Positions 62,165 through 64,000 of a stretch of 64,000 bases of DNA are shown piece after piece. Under the pieces are notes generated by a model. That model saw only the letters and a list, made by a program, of their open reading frames with translations. It did not search any database and had not been told where the DNA came from. Where the stretch lies: the NCBI RefSeq assembly GCF_927798175.1, contig NZ_CAKMMP010000018.1, positions 1 to 64,000 on the forward strand, given 5' to 3'. Each line of letters opens with the position of its first letter. Position 1 is the first letter of the stretch. Made by a program: the position numbers and the translations under genes. This DNA comes from Paenibacillus sp. JJ-223. Its GTDB lineage: Bacteria > Bacillota > Bacilli > Paenibacillales > Paenibacillaceae.

Positions 62165-62944
62165 ATGAAACCGGGCGTTCTCATCATCAGCCACGGTTCA
62201 CAGGAACAGAGCTGGGTGGAATCCGTCGATGAGGCGATCTCCCGGCTGCAGCTGCCTGCGGCGCTGCCTGTTGAAGCCGGTTTTCTTGAACTGGTGGAAG
62301 GACGATTGATCCAGGACGGTATCGACCGACTGGAGGCAGCCGGGGCAACGGATCTGTTGGTTGTTCCCCTGTTTGTGTCGTCGGGCAGCACGCATGTAGA
62401 TGAGATCGAGTATGCCATCGGCGTCAAGCCGGCGCCGGAGCGGGAAACCGATCTGGAGCCGTTTCGGGTCTCGGCAAGGGTACATTTCGGTTATCCGGTC
62501 GATAGCGATCCCGACATCGCCGTCATGGTATGGGACAAAGTAAAGCCGTTGTCCCGGCACCCGCAGGAGGAAACGATCCTGCTTGTCGGACATGGGAGCG
62601 TGCATGACGGATTCCGCCAGCGCTGGGAAGAAGGAATCTCCTCGCTCGCTGGGCGGGTAAGGGATATCAGCGGCGTAGCGCATGCGGATGTTGCTTTGCT
62701 TAATCCGGACAGCGTGCACGCCAAGGCAAAGTACTGGAGCGAGGAGCGGGGATGCCGCGTCATTGTGGCGCCGCTGTTTTTGAGCGCCGGTTATTTTACG
62801 ATGAAGGCGATTCCCAATCGGCTTAAAGGGCTGGACTGCGCATACAGCGGAGAGACGCTGCTGCCGCATCCGCTGCTTGGCGGGTGGCTGGAACGCCAGA
62901 TTGGGATTTTGCTGCAACGATGCCAGGAGCATCGGGAGACATGA
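62165..62944 (+). CDS. CbiX/SirB-type sirohydrochlorin chelatase-family protein
   Basis: 259 residues, two CbiX-like halves. The first holds GVLIISHGSQEQSW with the metal-binding His10, and LLVVPLFVSSGSTHVDEI. The second has LLVGHGSVHDGF and VIVAPLFLSAGYFT. This class inserts Co2+ or Fe2+ into sirohydrochlorin. As no cobalamin or siroheme genes are nearby, the metal and role remain open. It lies downstream of yerC, 4 nt apart. Confidence 0.87.
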   Translation: MKPGVLIISHGSQEQSWVESVDEAISRLQLPAALPVEAGFLELVEGRLIQDGIDRLEAAGATDLLVVPLFVSSGSTHVDEIEYAIGVKPAPERETDLEPFRVSARVHFGYPVDSDPDIAVMVWDKVKPLSRHPQEETILLVGHGSVHDGFRQRWEEGISSLAGRVRDISGVAHADVALLNPDSVHAKAKYWSEERGCRVIVAPLFLSAGYFTMKAIPNRLKGLDCAYSGETLLPHPLLGGWLERQIGILLQRCQEHRET

Positions 62945-63044
62945 TGGTTCAATGAATGAATGAATGAATGATCGAATGAATGGCAAGCTTTTTGTTTCGC
63001 AGGCGACATGGAATAAAGGCTTTTTACGATATACGCATACACAA

Positions 63045-63085
63045 GGAAAATCCCTGTCCTTCTCAAAGGCAGGGATTTTCCGCGT
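63045..63085. terminator. terminator-like hairpin
   Basis: GGAAAATCCCTG (63045-63056) with CAGGGATTTTCC (63070-63081), a perfect 12-bp stem between the CbiX-like gene and the convergent NPP1-like gene. T runs are short on both sides. Confidence 0.7.
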
Positions 63086-63117
63086 GCTCAGTATGGCGCG
63101 CTTCGGCGGCGAATGAG

Positions 63118-63820
63118 TCACTTGAACCAGGCTTTGGCCAGGTTGTTCACGAAATTGCTGTCATTCATGGGCACGTTGGCGCTGCCGAAGTCGGTAGTGT
63201 TCAGTGCATCTCTTGCTGCGGGGGTCAGGTCGTCCCAGCCGATTAGCGGCTGCTTTCCGCCAATGGTACCGTCCACGCCCAACTCGTGGTTAATGGGCCA
63301 AGTGCTGTTATACGTGATCAGGGGGCTGCTGCCGCTCATGCTGGTGCTGCTTGGTGCAACGTTGGTGAATTGGCCGTGGCCCGAATATGCGATGGACAGG
63401 ACCTTCGGTTCGGGAACGGCGGGATTCGATGCCTTCCCAATCATGCCGATGGCCAAGGCCGGGAGAAGGCGAATCTTTGGGGAAGTACCAGGCATACATG
63501 ATGGCCCAGACGCCGTTGTACCAAGCCGAGCGGGAGTATACTTGCCCGGTGCTTTGGCTGCACTGCCCATTGGATGCGCCGCTGGTTTGCAATCCGCCGC
63601 TGGTGTTGCCTGCTGCATCGACTGCAGGGAAGGGCACGCAGCCATGATACACCTTCAGATAGGGCTGAAAGCGCTTGGCTGCCTGCTGCGTGACGGTTGC
63701 CGGCGTCACTTCCGCAAAGCCGACGACCTGGTCGTGGCCGATCACGGCTGCGGATGCGGCAGGGATTACGGTGAAGGCAGCCACCATGGCTGCAAGAAGC
63801 AGCAGCGTTATTTTTTTCAT
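63118..63820 (-). pseudogene. frameshifted NPP1-family secreted protein
   Basis: The 5' part (from ATG at 63820, AAGGAG upstream) encodes a signal peptide (KKITLLLLAAMVAAFTVIPAASA), the NPP1 features GCVPFPAVDAAGNTSGGL and YAWYFPKDSPSP, and the signature GHRHDWEG. The frame is then lost. Its continuation, in another frame from about 63440 down, reads NPAVPEPKVLSIAYSGHGQF and ends AWFK. The join lacks the few hydrophobic residues that normally follow HDWE, so a small deletion that changed frame is likely. NPP1 proteins are necrosis-inducing or lectin-like toxins on plants and others. It is a decayed gene or a sequence error. Confidence 0.8.
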
Positions 63821-64000
63821 GCACATCGCTCCTTCAATCTGCGTTATAATGTAAGATACTGTATTTCTACCGAAATCATAGCAACGATATGTCAATGGAG
63901 ACGGGTAGTATTTTAAATTTAACGTAAATAAGACCGGGGGCTCAGGTTAAATCGCTGACGAGCGGGCAGAATGGATGATTGATTAAAGGATTTGAAAAAG

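Overview
The window looks like chromosomal DNA of a Paenibacillus-type, low-to-moderate-GC Gram-positive endospore former. Pointers are the Bacillus-like 12-gene de novo purine operon behind a purine riboswitch, strong GGAGG ribosome-binding sites with frequent TTG/GTG starts, operators of Firmicutes type (FapR, PurR, Rex, MhqR-like), yerB/yerC homologues, and many proteins typical of this genus. The species cannot be named from sequence alone.

Layout. 0-0.25 kb: end of an rRNA operon (5S rRNA and two terminators). 0.45-9.7 kb: fabH under a FapR-type operator, a secreted amidase with an SLH-like module, topoisomerase III, an AraC-type regulator divergent from a ROK kinase, small proteins and a UspA protein. 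9.8-24.85 kb: the purine operon purEKBCSQLF-(Imm26-like gene)-MNHD, with PurR boxes, promoter, guanine-class aptamer and attenuator at its head. Three copies of a structured intergenic repeat lie inside it. 25-27.8 kb: two paralogous CNNM/CBS membrane proteins. 27.9-29.6 kb: an MhqO/MhqD-like pair for quinone or aromatic detoxification.

29.65-41.55 kb: an A/T-richer accessory island. It has one convergent gene of unknown function, a tiny glycine-rich membrane protein, and a tight six-gene operon of three different dynamin-like GTPases, an unknown protein, a membrane-anchored coiled-coil protein and a small helical protein. This is the best candidate in the window for an undescribed system; a membrane-remodelling, stress or phage-defence role is inference.

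41.6-64 kb: core and accessory genes. They include an alpha/beta hydrolase behind a Fur-like box, biosynthetic threonine dehydratase plus a GNAT acetyltransferase, a secreted protein, a 1066-residue repeat surface protein, a second AraC regulator, DUF1129-like and other small membrane proteins, a second alpha/beta hydrolase and an extradiol-dioxygenase-family protein. Further on are DoxX behind a Rex-type site, a YerB-type lipoprotein, the DUF47-Pit phosphate transport pair, CorA, an AlkC-like DNA repair protein, a YqfQ-like protein, YerC, a CbiX-family protein and a frameshifted NPP1-family gene. No transposase, integrase, tRNA or CRISPR array was seen.
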